Source: Cyprinodon diabolis
Lineage: Eukaryota; Chordata; Actinopteri; Cyprinodontiformes; Cyprinodontidae
NCBI GenBank assembly: GCA_030533445.1
Contig: CM060069.1
Coordinates: forward strand, 3,005,256 to 3,069,255
Reading direction: 5' to 3'
Length of the DNA: 64,000 nt
Below are positions 11,371-23,113 of the stretch, one piece after another (position 1 is the stretch's first letter; each line of letters starts with the position of its first letter). The notes below the pieces were generated by a model. The model worked only from the letters and a program-made list of their open reading frames with translations. It ran no database searches and had not been told where the DNA came from. Position numbers and translations under genes: made by a program.

Positions 11371-13054
11371 CTTAAGGCATCAAAATCACACAAGTCAATG
11401 CCAGACACTGTCTGGATGGCACGACTGAAGAGTTTTGCTGCCACAGGATCATGGCCTGCAGGGCAGGGAAACAGACCAGCACCCAGACAGAAGAAGTGGC
11501 ATGAGCTGTATCAAAGGGTATGTTTCTATATATTTTATGTTTACTTCCCAGTTAATATGGCACCGATTGTAACTGCATGAACTGGCTTTTGACACATTCA
11601 TAAAGATGGGATGGAATAAGTATGAAATTCAAGAATGATGTCACCACATACAGCAATTGATTTAGTTAAATCTACCATTATTTTTAGATTGAGAAATTGA
11701 GAAACAATGATGCAGCCTGGACAGCAATCCCTGTTTGGTGGTGTGAGGAGATGCTTGTGTGGATTCCACATCCAGAAGGTTGGGCAGCCACAATATTTAT
11801 CCAGTATAGTTCAAATATCTCCAAAAGTGACCACTAATATATCTCCTGTTTTCTTGAATTGCCTTGAAACAGCAACCATCTCCTACAAGACCAGAGGTGT
11901 CATCTTCTGTAGTTCTACACTTCATTCTGTGTGCCACAATTAAGTGTTCTTTTACAAATGTAAGTATGTGATAATGAAACTTTGCACAGGCTGCACAGGC
12001 TGCACAGGCTGTAGACCTCCAAACCGAGGCACCGGCCCTCATAACCGAGATACCAGTGGATGCTCCTGTATCTGTAAGTTATCTTGCAATGATATATTTT
12101 TTTTCTGATAGCATGATTATAAATAGTTTCTTTTCTTTCTTTTTTGCTGTAACTCCTCAGCTGCCCTGTTTGTGGTCAGAGGGCTTCCCACCTGAAGACC
12201 ATAGGTGGATTGCAAAAGTGTTGTTTAGGATGGGGGCAAAGGACAAACTACAGCTCCAGGACAACCTGAAGCTGTGGTACTCCCCACCGCAGCCGAGTCC
12301 CATTTACCACCAGTCACCTTCAGCTGACCGCTTCTTTGCCCATTCACTGCTTGTGTGGATGCCGTACAAGTTGTGGAAGGTCAAGGTGGTCTTCCCAAAT
12401 CCTGCATGTGGTGGGCATCAGCTCACTGGGGCAGGGCTTCACAAAAGGGCACGGCGGGTGCTGGACATTGACCGCATTTACATCATGGTCACTGAGACAC
12501 TGATTTGTACCAGGTGTAAAGCTTCACACGTGTCCTGGAGCCAAGCTGTCCTCCAACAACTGGACTTGGCTCACAGGTCAGAATTCCGGGTCATCATGAC
12601 TCAAAAGTGAGTATTGTGTGTTGTTTTCTTTTTCCATATACAAATGAATGCTGTACATTATTGCTGATTTCTTTATCTGTAACCAAGGTATGCCTGTGAC
12701 ATTCGGGTGATTCGGTTTCTGCGGGAGAGGGGCCTGGGCAACAGTCCCACAAGGGTTTTAAAGCAGCTGAGGGAGAACCAAACGGAGGAGTGGCTCCAAC
12801 GTGTGTCAAGGTATGTCACTGCGTGTATGGGCTTCCCCTGCGCCAGGGTCTGCTGCCTGTGATGTTCCCTGAGCCTCCGGAGCCTGAGGTTGTCCCCACC
12901 TGCAAGTGGCTCCTTTCTGTCTACAGCCAGGACATTTTGACAAGGCTTGATGACATCAGGGCCCACATTACGTCGACGTATGGCACCATTCTTAAGATGG
13001 ATTCCACAAAAAAGGTTGAACAATCTTGTTTTCTGTAAAATAGGGTTCAATAAC

Positions 13055-13769
13055 TGTCATGATCGGTTTAATATCAAACCCACATGCAGAACACAAAGGA
13101 GGCTGGGTAAAAGTTTAACAGAGTTTATTAAAGATGTTTGACACAAAAGACATGAACAGGATCTGGAACAGGTCCGGGGTTGGGTTCACTGAAGTCTGCA
13201 GAGATGATAGTTTGATTAGCTGGGCAGGCAGATGATTAAAGAGTCCTTTTAGATAATTCAGATTCTACCTTGACGGGGTCCAGGCTTCCCTTGTGAGAGA
13301 GGGAACCGTTGGGTCCAGAGACTGTTGGTTCAGCAGAGTGCTCAAGCAGCTGCAGCGTCTAGCTTCTGACTTTGAATGGCAGACCTTGATCAGAGTTTCC
13401 AGCTCTTCACAGAGAGCAGCAGGGGAAATCCAAAATAGGAATCTTCAGGTTTGGCTCACCAGGGCTGGAAGGCAGGTTAAGCTCACCCAGAGCTTCAGGC
13501 TTGAGACAGGTTTCCTGTGAGCAAAAACAGAGGAAGGTTAGAACCAGTTTTCTCACTTAGAGACAACTTAGATTCTTCAGGTAACAGAGGCTCAGGTTGC
13601 TAACCAAACTAAGGTCAACACTGCGGCGTCGAAGATAGGTCTGGCAGCTGCTTATGAAGGGCAGGTCTCCTGATGAGAAGATGCGTCTCAGGTGTGCTGG
13701 AGGGCTCCAGCCCAGGAGACCCACAGCGCACTCTAATGGTGGAAGGTGGTACATCTCCAGATCCCAACA
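13055..13769 (-). repeat. Sushi A 3' LTR
   Basis: 715-bp LTR with TG...CA ends; on the minus strand it starts TGTTGGGATC and ends ATCATGACA. It matches 24150-24857 except for small indels and substitutions. It retains the GCCGCAGTGTT self-priming word near 13610-13630. Confidence 0.93.
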
Positions 13770-13787
13770 GTACCCCCCTCTCAACGA
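13770..13787 (-). other. Sushi A polypurine tract
   Basis: On the minus strand, GAGAGGGGGGTAC lies directly before the TGTTGGGATC start of the 3' LTR. This is the expected priming site for plus-strand DNA synthesis. Confidence 0.85.
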
Positions 13788-16160
13788 CCGCCTCTTGGCG
13801 GTCCCGAGGAAGTGGACGGGAGGGAACTCTCATACTCCTCGATCAGGGACGGATCGAGGATGTATGAGCCAGGAACCCAGGTGCGGTCCTCCGGACCGTA
13901 GCCCTCCCAGTCGACGAGGTACTGCCATCCGCGACCTCGCCGACGGGAGTCCACGATCCGGCGAACTGTGTAGGCCGGATGGCCGTCGATGTCCAGGGCG
14001 GGTGGAGGGGAGTCGGCTGGTGGGCACAGGGGGCTAGTAACGACAGGTTTGACTTGGGAGACATGGAACGTAGGATGGATGCGGAGATTCGGTGGCAGGT
14101 GCAGGCGGACAGCAGAGGGGTTGACTATTTGGGCAATTTTATATGGGCCGATGAACCGGGGTGACAGCTTTTTAGACATGGCTTTGAGGGGAATGTCATG
14201 TGTTGACAACCAAACCTCTTGGCCTATTGTGTAATCAGGGGCACGACGTCTCCTAGAATCTGCGAAGCGTTTTGAAGAAGTAGATGAGCGGTTGAGGGTG
14301 GTGATAGTGTCCTTCCAGATGCGCTGACAACGGCGGATGTGGTGATGGACTGATCTGACCGTTATCTCTCTCTCGTCTGCAGGGAAAAGTGGAGGCTGAT
14401 AACCAATGGAAACTTGGAACGGGGATAAACCAGTAGAAGCGGATTTTAATGAGTTATGGGCGTACTCGATCCAGGTCAGAAACTGACTCCAGTCAGTAGG
14501 GTTATTGGATGTTAGGCAGCGGAGAGTGGATTCTAGTTGTTGATTCATCCTCTCCGTCTGCCCGTTAGGCTGTGGGTGATAACCAGAGGTGAGGGAGGAC
14601 TTACAGTTTAACGCAGAACAGAAAGCTTTCCAGACCTGTGAGATGAACTGAGGACCGCGGTCAGAGAGGATTTCTTGTGGAATACCATGGAGTCGGAAAA
14701 CATGCTTCACGAGAAGCTGGGCCGTCTGGAAAGCCGTGGGAAGTTTCCTGAGGGGAATTAAGTGACAGGCCTTGGAAAATCGGTCGACGATGGTTAAAAT
14801 GGTGGACATACCTCTGGAAATCGGGAGACCTGTGACAAAATCAACGGCGATATGTGACCAAGGACGGGTTGGAACAGGTAGAGGATGCAGTAGACCAGAA
14901 GGTGGTTGATGAGAGGTCTTGTTTCTGGCGCAGATGGGACATGCCAAAACGTACTCCTTAACGTCCTTGTGTAAGGATGGCCACCAGAAACGACTTGTAA
15001 TGAGGGCAATGGTTCTGCTCACTCTAGGATGGGCAGAAAATTTAGCTGCATGCATCCACTGGATCAGTCGGGATCTGACGGAGGATGGAACATAAGTTTT
15101 ATTTGGAGGGCCGTTACCTGGGTCAGGTTCAGAGGCTAGGGCAGAGTTGATGAGATCAGTGATCTCCCAGGAGACGACTCCAACAGTACAGGAGGCAGGA
15201 AGAACAGGCTCGGGTGTCTCAGGTTGATCAGTGGAGTACAGACGAGAGAGAGAATCGGGCTTGACGTTCTTGGAACCAGGTCTGTAAGAAATAATGAGGT
15301 TGAAACGGGAAAAGAATAATGACCATCTAGAGTGACGTGGGTTGGATCGTTTTGCCGATTGGAGATAAGCCAGGTTTTTGTGGTCTGTCCAAACCAATAC
15401 TGGATGCTCGGCCCCCTCGAGCCAGTTTCTCCATTCCTCCAGGGCGAGTTTAATGGCTAGAAGTTCTCGTTCTCCAACATCATAATTTTGCTCCGCTGGT
15501 GAGAGTCTACGTGAAAAAAAAGCACAGGGGTGAGTTTTTTGGTCTGAGTCAGATTGCTGAGATAAAACAGCTCCAACACCGGAGTCAGATGCGTCCACCT
15601 CTAAGATAAACTGCTTAGAAGGATCTGGCTGGATAAGGATGGGTGCTGTGGAAAACAGGTTTTTTAATTTTTCAAAAGCGTTTTGGGCTTCAGGTGTCCA
15701 TTGAAAGTTCTTCACAGAAGTCAGAGTTGTGAGAGGTAGAGCTGTTTGACTATAGTTCCTTATGAAGCGTCTGTAAAATTTTGCAAACCCAAGAAATCTC
15801 TGAAGCTGTTTGTGGTTTTCAGGAGTCGGCCAGTCCAGAACTGCCTTTATCTTGTCTTCAGATGGCTTCACCTGCCCGCCCTCGAGCACAAACCCTAAAA
15901 AAGTGACAGATGGTTGGTGAAATTCACATTTTTCTGCTTTCACAAAGAGTTTGTTTTCCAAAGGTCTCTGAAGAACTAGACGAACATGTTTCTTGTGGTC
16001 AGAGAGGTTCTTGGAGTAGATCAAAATATCATCGATGTGTACAAAAACGAATACGTTCAAAAAATCTCTGAGAACGTCGTTGACAAGAGCTTGGAAGCAA
16101 GCAGGAGCGTTTGTGAGACCAAAAGGCATGACCAAATACTCAAATTGGCCTAAGGGGGTC
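13781..16160 (-). pseudogene. pol: Sushi A pol, C-terminal part (RT end, RNase H, IN, chromodomain)
   Basis: Open minus-strand frame cut at its 5' side by the MITE at 16165. It begins inside RT with [19 protein letters not shown] and the catalytic-site region reads FVHIDDIL, where most relatives have a Tyr before the first variable residue. RNase H shows EVDASDSG and LVWTDHKNL. Integrase has an HHCC-like finger (CPICAR), D in AVDFVTG, D in LSDRGPQF and E in NGQTERM. The last 60 residues form a chromodomain ([10 protein letters not shown]...YLVDWEGY...TWVP), which in chromoviruses guides integration toward marked chromatin. The stop is at 13781-13783. The frame is open for over 790 codons but lacks its N-terminal half. 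Confidence 0.9.
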
Positions 16161-16691
16161 TTAACCCCTAGAACCCTACGGACCCACCGGTGGGTCCAGC
16201 TGCTACGTGACCTCGTACTTTTAACAAACCCCCAGTATTGATGTAAAAAACACATTTGGCACAGTTTGGTGACATTTTTGGATAAATGTGCCAAAATGGC
16301 CTCCTTGCCTAAGAAATTTCTCACTAATACCATTCTAAAATAAATATGATTCATCTGATTGACTTCAAATTTGGTACATTTTTACACAAAATTTAGATTT
16401 AAAAGTCTGTACTACTTTTTTGTGCTATAAATAATATTTTGACAGTGTTTTGCAATGTTTATTTCAAAGAAAATTTTGGCGAGGTTCAAAAAGTGCAAAA
16501 TATTTTGTATTTTGTCCCTAATATTTCAGGCAGGGTCAAAGCTACAATGGTGCTGACACCAGAAAACCATTCTAGGACATCTTACCTTTACAGAGGTACC
16601 AAAAGTTTCTTCTTAAATCTAATAGCTGTGAGGCTATAAGTGATTTACTTTTGTGTGTTTTTGTCAGGCAGAAATTTATTTATACCCCCTG

Positions 16692-17738
16692 TGTTAGGAT
16701 CCTCAGGCTTGACCTCCAGAGGGCGCCGAGGATCCTCTTCTGCTCTGTGTTTTTCCCTTAGGGTTGGAGTTACTGTGGGGATCTGGAGACTACCCTCTGT
16801 CTCCAGCAGAGTGTGCCGTGGGTCTTCTGGAGCTGGAACCTCCCTGCACACCTGTTGCTAATCCTCTCATCAGAAGACCTCTCCTATATAAGCTGACTTC
16901 AGACCTTGCCTCAACGCCACAGTGTTGATCTTAGTTGGTTAGCAACCTGAGCCTCTGTTACTGGAAGAATCTTGGTTATCTCTAGTGTGAGATCAGATTC
17001 TAACTCTTCCTTACTTCTGCCTCACAGGAATCCCGTCTCTTCGTGAAGCTCTGGATGAACTTAACCTCCTGTTTCCTCGTGAAGCTCAGGATGAGCTTAA
17101 CCTCCTGTCTCCTCATGAAGCTCTGGATGAGCTTAACCTCCTGTCTCCTCGTGAAGCTCTGGAAGAGCTGCCCCACTGGTAACCTGTCTCTGGCCTGCAG
17201 CTCTGGGAGAGCTGCATCACAGGAAACCTGTCTCTAGCCTGAAGCTCTAGGTGAGCTTAACCTGCTATCTGCCTTGGTGAGCCAACCTGAAGACTTCTAT
17301 GTGGAGTTTACCTGAAGGTTCCTATGTGGAATCAGCCTGAAGAATCCTATGTGGAAATTCCCCTGTTGTTCTCTGCAATGAGCTGGAAGCTCAGCCTGAA
17401 GAACCCTATGTGGATATTCCCTGTCGTTCTCTGCAATGAGCTGGAAGCTCAGCCTGAAGAATCCTATGTGGTTATTTCCTGTTGTTCTCTGCAGTGAGCT
17501 GGAAGCTCAAATCTAGGTCTACCATGCTAAGCCTGAAGCTAGATGCTTAGCCTCTCATGAACTCTGCTAACCAACAGTCTCCAGTCCCAGTCAAGACTCT
17601 AGTGAACCAGCCCTGAACCTGTTCCAGATCATATTCTTTATCGTGTGCTTGTGAACCATAATAAACTCTGTTGAACTTTTACCCAGTTTCCGTGTGTGAT
17701 CTGCATTTTGGGCTTAACTCTAAGAACCCATCATGACA
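16692..17738 (+). repeat. Sushi B 5' LTR
   Basis: Starts TGTTAGGATCC and ends CATCATGACA. It contains CTATATAAG near 16883-16891, a predicted RNA start at about 16916 (GCCACAGTGTT, one change from the consensus), a four-copy 36-bp repeat (about 17035-17170) and three copies of a 58-bp unit (about 17335-17510). An AATAAAC poly(A)-like signal is near 17660. Confidence 0.92.
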
Positions 17739-18895
17739 GAACACTGCGGCCAAACACAAAGCCCAGCAGATCACCTCCGTCGTTGGACTGAGAAATGGGA
17801 CGCTCAGATTCATAAACATACACAAACCCTCTGTGAATTACTGTTAAATCAAACATTCGCTAACCACTTTTATAATGCTAACACCACGTCAGCGCCTCGT
17901 CCTACCCCGAATCCACTTCCGTTTCCTGGGTCACCGGCAGAGACGTCACTTCCAAGTCAAGATAGTAATCCTCCTTTCTGGTCAGAACACAGCCCGTCGT
18001 TTTCATCACCCGGTCCTTCTCTGCCTGAGAGATTTTCCTGCAATCCAAGTAAGCTCAAAGGATTTATATTTCAGTGCCGGTTATTTTTTGGTTTTCACGA
18101 TTCCAGTTTTACTAATAATAAGGATAGGATAGCTTTTGTTGTTTCTCTTCTGTCTGGTGAAGCCCTTGAATGGGCGGAGACCAAATTTCCACAGAAAACT
18201 GTACATTTGAAAAATTCATCCAGGAGTTTGAAAAAACCTTTAGTCAGGTCTCTAAGTTCTCCGTTTCTTCCAAACTTCTGAATACCAAACAGTGTAATAG
18301 GTCCGTCGCAGAGTTTTCCTCCGAGTTCCAGGGTAGAGCAGCCGTTTCTGGGTGGAACGAGTCTGCGCTCAAGTCCGCTTATCTCTTAGCTCTAAATGAA
18401 TCTATCAGAAACGAACTTTCATTTTACGTCGAGCCAGCTAACCTTGATGACCTCATAGAATTAGCCATTGGGTTAGACACTGCATCACAAACCAGTTCCA
18501 GTTCATCTCCGCGCCAGGTTAGCGTCAGTTCTCATGTTCTAGACCTTCATTTAGCTCCATCCGTTAAAGGACTCAAAATTGGCCCATCAATTTCACATCA
18601 AACAGTTAGAGTTCCCCGCCAGCCTGATCAGACACTTGCACCAGCCACCATTGTTTCTAGACCTGTTTCCTCGCCAGATAATTTTACTCCTTACATCCAT
18701 GAGTCTGATCTTTGGCATTACTTTTATGGGGATAGAGAGGATATCCTCCCTTTCGAGCCACCACCCTCAGCTCCACGCCATTCAGATCCTGATCCTGAAC
18801 CAGCCACTTTCGTTCCTGAACCCGTTCCCATGACCGATTCCCTAGCCACTGATTTTGTAATCCGTTCTGGAACTCTTACTTTTCAACCCGGTTAA
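17733..18895 (+). pseudogene. gag: Sushi B gag-like gene, frameshifted, no zinc knuckle
   Basis: The ATG at 17733 lies in the last bases of the LTR and gives MTEHCGQTQSPADHL, the same start as gag of A and C. The frame runs to 18281. The homologous reading then continues in the frame of 18170-18895 (FEKFIQEFEKTFSQV, SVAEFSSEFQGRAAVSGWNE), so about one base was lost near 18190-18210. After the capsid-like part the protein ends in a Pro/Asp-rich tail without the CCHC knuckle found in A and C. Confidence 0.8.
17739..17751 (+). other. Sushi B primer-binding site (self-priming type)
   Basis: GAACACTGCGGCC follows the 5' LTR directly. Eleven bases (AACACTGCGGC) are complementary to GCCGCAGTGTT in the 3' LTR (21348-21358), 31 bp downstream of its TATATAAG. 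The 5' LTR copy has one mismatch. Confidence 0.8.
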
Positions 18896-18976
18896 TTTGT
18901 CGCCAGATTCAATCTGTGAACCCGTTAGCTTAGCTCCAAGGACCTCTCGGCGTAAAAAGAGCCGTCGCCTTAAGTC

Positions 18977-19095
18977 AGCTCTGTGCCGTCCAGAGACCCC
19001 TGGGTCAGCTCTGTGCCGTCTAGAGACCCCTGAGTCAGCTCTGTGCCGTCTAGAGACCCCTGAGCCTGCCCTGTGCCGTCCAGAGACCCCGGAGC
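18977..19095 (+). repeat. 30-bp tandem repeat in sushi B
   Basis: About four copies of a 30-bp unit (TCAGCTCTGTGCCGTC, then TAGAGACCCCTGAG) encode SALCRLETPE-like decapeptides in the plus frame 18897-19199. Confidence 0.85.
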
Positions 19096-19229
19096 TTAAA
19101 ATTAAGAGGGCTTCAGAAGCTAGAGTTGGTGATGACATGCCTCCAAGAGTCCCTCAGCAGAGGCCACTAATCACCAAGAGCCCTCTACAGATGCCTTAAG
19201 CCACCTCAGAGACTGAACTTGAGCCTCCA

Positions 19230-20015
19230 TGGGTGTTTTCTCCAGTTCCAGAGGTGGAACCACAGTCGGTGGTCCCTCCAGTTCCAGAGGTGGAACCACA
19301 GTCGGTGGTCCCACCTGCTCCTGAGGCTGAACCGCAGTCGGTGGTCCCACCTGCTCCTGAGGGTGAACCACAGTCGGTGGTGTCACCTGCTCCTGAGGCT
19401 GAACCACAGTCGGTGGTGTCACCTGCTCCTGAGACGGAACCACAGTCGGTTGTGTCTCCTGTCCCTGAGGTGGAGCCACAGTCGGTAGCCTCCCCAGTTC
19501 CTGAGGCTGAACCACAGTCGGTGGTGTCACCTGCTCCTGAGGCGGAACCACAGTCGGTGGTTCCGCATGTTCCTGAGGTGGAGCCACTGTCGGTGGTCTC
19601 CCCTGTTCCAGACCCAGAGCCGCAATCGACGGGCTCTCCTGTTCCTGACCCAGAGCCGCAATCGGCGGGCTCCCATGTTCCTGAGCCGCAATCGGGGGGC
19701 TCCCCTGCTCCTGAGCCGCGATCGGCGGGCTCCCATGTTCCAGAGCCGCAATCGGCGGGCTCCCATGTTCCAGAGCCGCAATCGGCGGGCTCCCATGTTC
19801 CAGAGCCGCAATCGGCGTGCTCCCCTGCTCCAGAGCCGGAGCCACAATCGGCGGACTCCCCTGTTCCAGTCCGAGAGCTGCTGTCGGTGGTCTCCTCAGA
19901 GCCTCCTCCTGAGCCGCAGTCAGCGGTCGCCTCTGAGCCTGCTCCTGAGCTGCCGAGGAGGGGACGGGGTACCCCGTGGGGGTACCTGCTGAAGTTTTGG
20001 GCGTCATCCTCCTGA
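19230..20015 (+). repeat. 36-bp and 30-bp coding-type repeats in sushi B
   Basis: From 19230 to about 19610 the unit is 36 bp and encodes PEAEPQSVVSPA-like 12-mers. From about 19610 to 19850 the unit is 30 bp and encodes SHVPEPQSAG-like 10-mers. The plus frame 19233-20015 is open for 260 codons. The minus strand is also open through the block, as expected for a GC-rich repeat without stop words. Translation is therefore not proven. Confidence 0.85.
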
Positions 20016-20019
20016 GAAG

Positions 20020-20240
20020 CAACTTCGCCTCCGGCCCCGCAGCAGAACCCCGGAGCGTCGGCTTCGCCTTCGGCCCCGCGGCAGACCCCTGGAGCGTCAT
20101 CTTCACCGCCGACCCCGTTGCAGACCCCCAGAGCATCAGCTTCGCCTCCGGCCCCGCAGCAGACCCCCGGAGCGTCATCTTCACCGCCGACCCCGTGGCA
20201 GACCCCCAGAGTGTCAGCTTCGCCTCCGACACCGCAGCCG
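20020..20240 (+). repeat. About 42-bp tandem repeats in sushi B
   Basis: Degenerate units of the type GCCCCGCAGCAGACCCCCGG, AGCGTC, then TTCACCGCC alternate through this block. They link the 36/30-bp block with the 39-bp block. Confidence 0.7.
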
Positions 20241-20469
20241 GCCACCTAAGACTCTGCTCCGTTACCGGATCCTCGGCCGGCCTCCAGGACCTCTGCCTTG
20301 CCTCCGGCCCGGCGGTGGTTCTCCTAAGACGCTGCTTCGTCCCCAGCCCCGTGGTCGGCCTCCTGAGCATCTGTCTTGCCTCCGGCCCAGTGGTAGGCCC
20401 TCTGAGAATCGGCCTCGCCTCCGTCCCAACGGTCGGCCTCCTGAGCATCTACTACGCCTCCGGCCCCGC

Positions 20470-20855
20470 AGTCGGCCCCACGGCCGGCCACCTGAGACTC
20501 TGTCCCGCTGCCGGTCCTTCGGCCGGCCACCTGAGACTCTGTCCCGCTGCCGGTCCTTCGGCCGGCCACCTGAGACTCTGTCCCGCTGCCGGTCCTTCGG
20601 CCGGCAACCTGAGACTCTGTCCCGCTGCCAATCCCTCGGCCGGCCACCTGAGACTCTGTCCCGCTGCCGGTCCTTCGGCCGGCCACCTGAGACTCTGTCC
20701 CGCTGCCGGTCCTTCGGCCGGCCACCTGAGACTCTGTCCCGCTGCCGGTCCTTCGGCCGGCCACCTGAGACTCTGTCCCGCTGCCAATCCCTCGGCCGGC
20801 CACCTGAGACTCTGTCCCGCTGCCGGTTCCCCGGCCGGCCACCTGAGACTTTGCC
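20470..20855 (+). repeat. 39-bp tandem repeat in sushi B
   Basis: About ten copies of a 39-bp unit (GGCCGGCCACCTGAGACTCT, then GTCCCGCTGCCGGTCCTTC) encode CPAAGPSAGHLRL in the plus frame 19976-21193. The copies are nearly identical, which implies recent homogenisation. Confidence 0.92.
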
Positions 20856-21108
20856 CAAGATATCGTCTGGGTTTTCTTTTGTTTTCGTCCACCGTAAGTG
20901 GATCGTTTTTTGTTCTGGACTTTGTTTTTGTTTTTGCCCTCCTGGCCTGTTTCCTCCATCGCTCGCTCTGGGTGGATTGTTTTTTGTTTTCTGGACTCTG
21001 TTTTTTGTTCCTGGCCCTCCTTGCCTTAGTGCCCCCTCCGCCCACCCTGGGTGGGTTGTTTTTTGTTTATTTTTGTTGGACTTTTTCAGGGGGCGTCTGG
21101 AATCCACC

Positions 21109-21125
21109 CTTGAGGGGGGGGGTAC
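21109..21125 (+). other. Sushi B polypurine tract
   Basis: TTGAGGGGGGGGGTAC immediately precedes the TGTTAGGATC start of the 3' LTR, the same arrangement as in sushi A. Confidence 0.85.
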
Positions 21126-22161
21126 TGTTAGGATCCTCAGGCTTGCCCTCCAGAGGGCGCCGAGGATCCTCTTCTGGTCTGTTTTTCCCTTAGGGTTGGA
21201 GTTACTGTGGGGATCTGGAGACTACCCTCTGTCTCCAGCAGAGTGTGCCGTGGGTCTTCTGGAGCTGGAACCTCCCTGCACACCTGTTGCTAATCCTCTC
21301 ATCAGAAGACCTCTCCTATATAAGCTGACTTCAGACCTTGCCTCAACGCCGCAGTGTTGATCTTAGTTGGTTAGCAACCTGAGCCTCTGTTACTGGAAGA
21401 ATCTTGGTTATCTCTAATGTGAGATCAGATTCTAACTCTTCCTTGCTTCTGCCTCACAGGAATCCCGTCTCTTCGTGAAGCTCTGGATGAGCTTAACCTC
21501 CTGTTTCCTCGTGAAGCTCTGGATGAGCTTAACCTCCTGTCTCCTCGTGAAGCTCTGGATGAGCTTAACCTCCTGTCTCCTCGTGAAGCTCTGGAAGAGC
21601 TGCCCCACTGGTAACCTGTCTCTGGCCTGCAGCTCTGGGAGAGCTGCATCACAGGAAACCTGTCTCTAGCCTGAAGCTCTAGGTGAGCTTAACCTGCTAT
21701 CTGCCCTGGTGAGCCAACCTGAAGACTTCTATGTGGAGTTTACCTGAAGGTTCCTATGTGGAATCAGCCTGAAGAATCCTATGTGGAAATTCCCCTGTTG
21801 TTCTCTGCAATGAGCTGGAAGCTCAGCCTGAAGAACCCTATGTGGATATTCCCTGTCGTTCTCTGCAATGAGCTGGAAGCTCAGCCTGAAGAATCCTATG
21901 TGGTTATTTCCTGTTGTTCTCTGCAGTGAGCTGGAAGCTCAAATCTAAGTCTACCATGCTAAGCCTGAAGCTAGATGCTTAGCCTCTCAAGAACTCTGCT
22001 AACCAACAGTCTCCAGTCCCAGTCAAGACTTCAGTGACACATTCTCTGAACTTATTATCCCCTCGTGTTTCAGAACTTTAATAAACGTTTGAACGTTTAT
22101 TGAACTGCCTCCTCCGTGTGTGTTCTGCATCTTGGGCTTGCCTAGATTACCCATCATGACA
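21126..22161 (+). repeat. Sushi B 3' LTR
   Basis: 1036 bp, TG...CA ends. TATATAAG lies at 21317-21324 and GCCGCAGTGTT at 21348-21358. It differs from the 5' LTR mainly in the terminal 100 bp (an AATAAACG region, then CTAGATTACCCATCATGACA) and by scattered substitutions. Confidence 0.92.
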
Positions 22162-22183
22162 CCCTGAGGGTGTAAGAGGTTAA

Positions 22184-23113
22184 AGGCTGTCTTCCATTCA
22201 TCTCCTTCTCTTATTCTAAGGAGGTGATAAGCGTTTCTCAAATCGAGTTTAGTGAACACTGTTGCACCCTGAACAGGTTCAAACGCTGATGCCAGTAATG
22301 GTAGGGGGTTCTTATTTTTGACGGTTATCTGATTTAAGCCTCTGTAATCTATACAGGGTCGTAGGGAACCATCTTTTTTACCCACAAAAAAGAAACCAGC
22401 ACCAAGAGGAGATGAAGATGGACGAATAATTCCAGCAGCTAAAGACTCATTGATATATTTTTCCATGGTCTCGCGTTCAGGTTTGGAGATGTTGTATAGT
22501 CTACTGCTGGGAAGGGGGGCTCCTGGTAGTAAACCTATGGCGCAGTCATATGGTCTGTGAGGTGGAAGAGACGTCGCACTGACCTTACTGAAGACTGGTG
22601 CCAGATCATGATACTCGGGAGGAACAGAAGTAAGGTCAGGAGAGTCCATCTCCCCCCTACCTCTAGGGGACTGAATAGCAGGAGCCGCAGAACGAAGGCA
22701 TGACTCGTGACAGGAAGTGGACCAAGACTCAATGTTGTGTTCAGCCCAGTTGATATGGGGGTTATGATGTTCCAGCCACTCGAATCCCAGCACCAGAGGG
22801 GAGCATGCAGAAGGAAAAACAAAAAACGTTAAAGTTTCACGATGGTTTCCAGAGATTAAAAGTTCTAGAGGTTGTGTCTGATGAGTGACTTGATGAAGCT
22901 TCTTTCCATCAATAGCAGATACTCTGAGAGGCTTAGATAAAGGGACAGTCTCAATATTTAATTGCTGGACCAGATCTGAATCAATGAGATTTCTTTCACA
23001 CCAAGAATCAATGAAAGCCGACAAGGTGAGATTCTGGTTGGAGAAAAAAAGAGTACCAGGCAACATCAGATGAGGAGTTTTATCAGTTTTCAGATGGCCC
23101 GTCAGACTCCTCA
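22184..23113 (-). pseudogene. pol: Sushi A protease and N-terminal reverse transcriptase
   Basis: Minus-strand frame that starts just after gag in another frame and has no ATG. The protease active site reads [12 protein letters not shown], with D at 23007-23009 and TGG at 23001-23003. The equivalent site in sushi C is DSG, so the loop Gly is lost here. RT then shows [42 protein letters not shown] and [15 protein letters not shown], ending at EWKTAF where the piggyBac-like MITE splits the gene. The remainder continues at 16160. Confidence 0.88.

Larger units (their letters stand above)
16692..22161 (+). mobile_element. Sushi-family LTR element B, non-autonomous, repeat-filled
   Basis: Plus-strand element of 5.47 kb with LTRs of 1047 and 1036 bp and a perfect CCCTG duplication (16687-16691 and 22162-22166). 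Downstream of the 5' LTR it has the same GAACACTGCGGCC primer site and a related gag start as elements A and C. No protease, RT, RNase H or integrase is present. Instead 18970-20860 is filled by several tandem repeat blocks of 30, 36, 30, about 42 and 39 bp. It must depend on enzymes from a relative. It is the youngest member of the four-layer nest. Confidence 0.92.
16165..22179. mobile_element. piggyBac-like MITE, split by sushi B
   Basis: TTAA lies at both borders (16161-16164 and 22180-22183). The ends are imperfect inverted repeats: CCCCTAGAACCCTACGG at the left, and CCTCTTACACCCTCAGG as the reverse complement of the right. Without element B it is about 540 bp and has no coding frame. The left end carries the palindrome GGACCCACCGGTGGGTCC. 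The insertion splits RT of sushi A at a TTAA; the equivalent uninterrupted sequence is visible in sushi C at 59041 (GTCTTAAAGG). Confidence 0.85.

Noticed and set aside
19171..20448. Minus-strand open frames of 425 and 349 codons
   Set aside because: They run through GC-rich tandem repeats that lack stop words in several frames; no start context, domain or splice support.
18970..20860. Possible CRISPR-like arrays
   Set aside because: Units are head-to-tail without unique spacers, in a eukaryotic LTR element.
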